Shown: piece after piece, positions 63,179 to 64,000 of the stretch | How the letters are laid out: every line of letters begins with the position of its first letter | How positions within the stretch are numbered: the stretch's first letter is position 1 | NCBI RefSeq assembly: GCF_037042905.1 | Contig: NC_087245.1 | Coordinates: forward strand, 24,924,501-24,988,500 | Direction of reading: 5' to 3' | From: Lytechinus pictus | Lineage: Eukaryota; Echinodermata; Echinoidea; Temnopleuroida; Toxopneustidae | DNA length: 64,000 nucleotides | The notes under the pieces: generated by a model | What the model was told of the DNA's origin: nothing | The model's input: the letters and a program-made list of their open reading frames with translations, nothing else | The model's database searches: none | Position numbers and translations under genes: made by a program

Positions 63179-64000
63179 CTGGAGAGAGATAAAAAACATA
63201 AGAACAGTTACATGTGCGCATGTTTGGATGATCCAGGGGTGGCGGAAAGTGCAGGTGCACCTCATAGAATTTGAAAATATAATGATCCTCCCCGTAGATT
63301 GCCTTCATTGCGCACCCTATAAAACAAGCGATTACATTTCTTTGTAAAGTTTTTCAGACAAATTTGCACCCCATAAAAGTCTGACTCTGGATCTGCGCCT
63401 GGTGTGCAACAACAACAAAAATGAAAATTGAAAATAGTTTGAAATTCAGAGGGAGGGGATTTTGGGTCAGGAAAAGGGGCCACAAGGTCGTCCTTAAATT
63501 TGTTTTTCAAATTTAGACCAATCATTTCTATGGACGAAGATTCTATTCATGGGTAAAAGTGAGTCTTTTTTCACCTTTTATGAGGGAGGGGGATATAATA
63601 TTTTCAGATTATAATATCTTATTTATTTTTTTGACGTCTAAAAAAAAACGATGGGGGAAAGACCTTTGATGCTCTGCAATCCTTACTCATAACATAAGAT
63701 CATCATTACGGATCTTATGGAAAGCACACCTTCATAATTATTTCCCAGTAAAAAGTTTTGACAGATCAAATTAAGACATATTACACACCCAACTTCTAAA
63801 TATTCAAAATAATGACCTCTGATCTTAATGACCTTTGATTTTGCAACTCCTAAATGTCAACAGATCATTGTCACTCATGAATAAACTTAGCCAAAATGTA
63901 AAGTTCAACCCTCAGTCAAATGCTTCTTCAGTTATTGTAAGAATGTCATATTTCAGATTTACCTCTGTGACCTCTGAACTTTGACCCCCTGACCCCAAAA
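63179..64000 (-). other. SLC22A18-like intron, window end
   Basis: 63225-63420 has a CAGGGGTGGCGG start and a CTGGATCTGCGCCTG end, resembling a hAT-like element without a clear target duplication. The rest is AT-rich with no recognisable upstream exon. Confidence 0.5.

Noticed and set aside
63262-63525. Possible upstream SLC22A18 exon
   Set aside because: The translation contains no match to the N-terminal helices or to the helix 3-4 region of the family and includes element-end sequence (GADPESDFYG-type).

Overview
This is animal nuclear DNA: AT-rich, sparsely genic and intron-rich. It carries three recognisable split protein genes in a large mass of DNA transposons, foldback elements, SINEs, LINE relics and simple repeats. 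The gene structures are deuterostome-like. The repeat style (short inverted-repeat elements with long G or C tracts, foldbacks built from ~15-bp degenerate repeats, tRNA-derived SINEs) points to an echinoderm, most likely a sea urchin. That taxonomic call is inference; no single sequence here proves it. I saw no rRNA, free-standing tRNA, CRISPR or prokaryotic features.

Left part (1-16.7 kb): almost entirely repeats. It has three tandem copies of a unit of about 1.9 kb (2.9-7.8 kb), two of which carry a TU-like foldback. A tRNA-derived SINE lies between copies 1 and 2. Further right are a hAT-like element (8.65-9.71 kb), an element with 8-bp target duplications (11.94-12.47 kb), a lone THAP zinc-finger exon with a damaged splice donor (11.46-11.54 kb) and a 2.2-kb composite microsatellite (13.86-16.06 kb). 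One unassigned candidate exon is on the minus strand at 2076-2242.

Middle (16.7-30.2 kb, plus strand): an alpha-2,8-sialyltransferase (ST8SIA family) gene of four exons whose splice phases fit exactly and encode a 327-residue type II membrane protein. Its 9.3-kb second intron is filled with mobile DNA, including a LINE of about 4 kb. From 30.2 to 44.6 kb there is no gene. This stretch holds a second LINE relic, a 1.49-kb hAT element with an exact 8-bp target duplication, a 2.8-kb palindromic element made of two head-to-head arrays of ~195-bp units nested in a smaller element, and several short inverted-repeat elements.

Right part (44.7-64 kb): a minus-strand FAM133-like lysine/serine-rich protein gene (44.67-51.94 kb). 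A candidate first exon of a divergent plus-strand gene ends at 52349 with a split start codon. A minus-strand SLC22A18-like major-facilitator transporter gene (56.48 to beyond 63.18 kb) follows, with its last six coding exons in the window and its N-terminal exons beyond the right edge. Inside that gene a local tandem duplication copied part of an exon, and one copy later received a 449-bp inverted-repeat element, so filled and empty insertion sites sit side by side.

The three genes do not form a pathway; they look like ordinary neighbours. The most interesting material is in the repeats. Small elements with different ends share the same internal module, foldbacks are assembled from tandem units, and several insertions have exact target duplications or an empty counterpart in the window.
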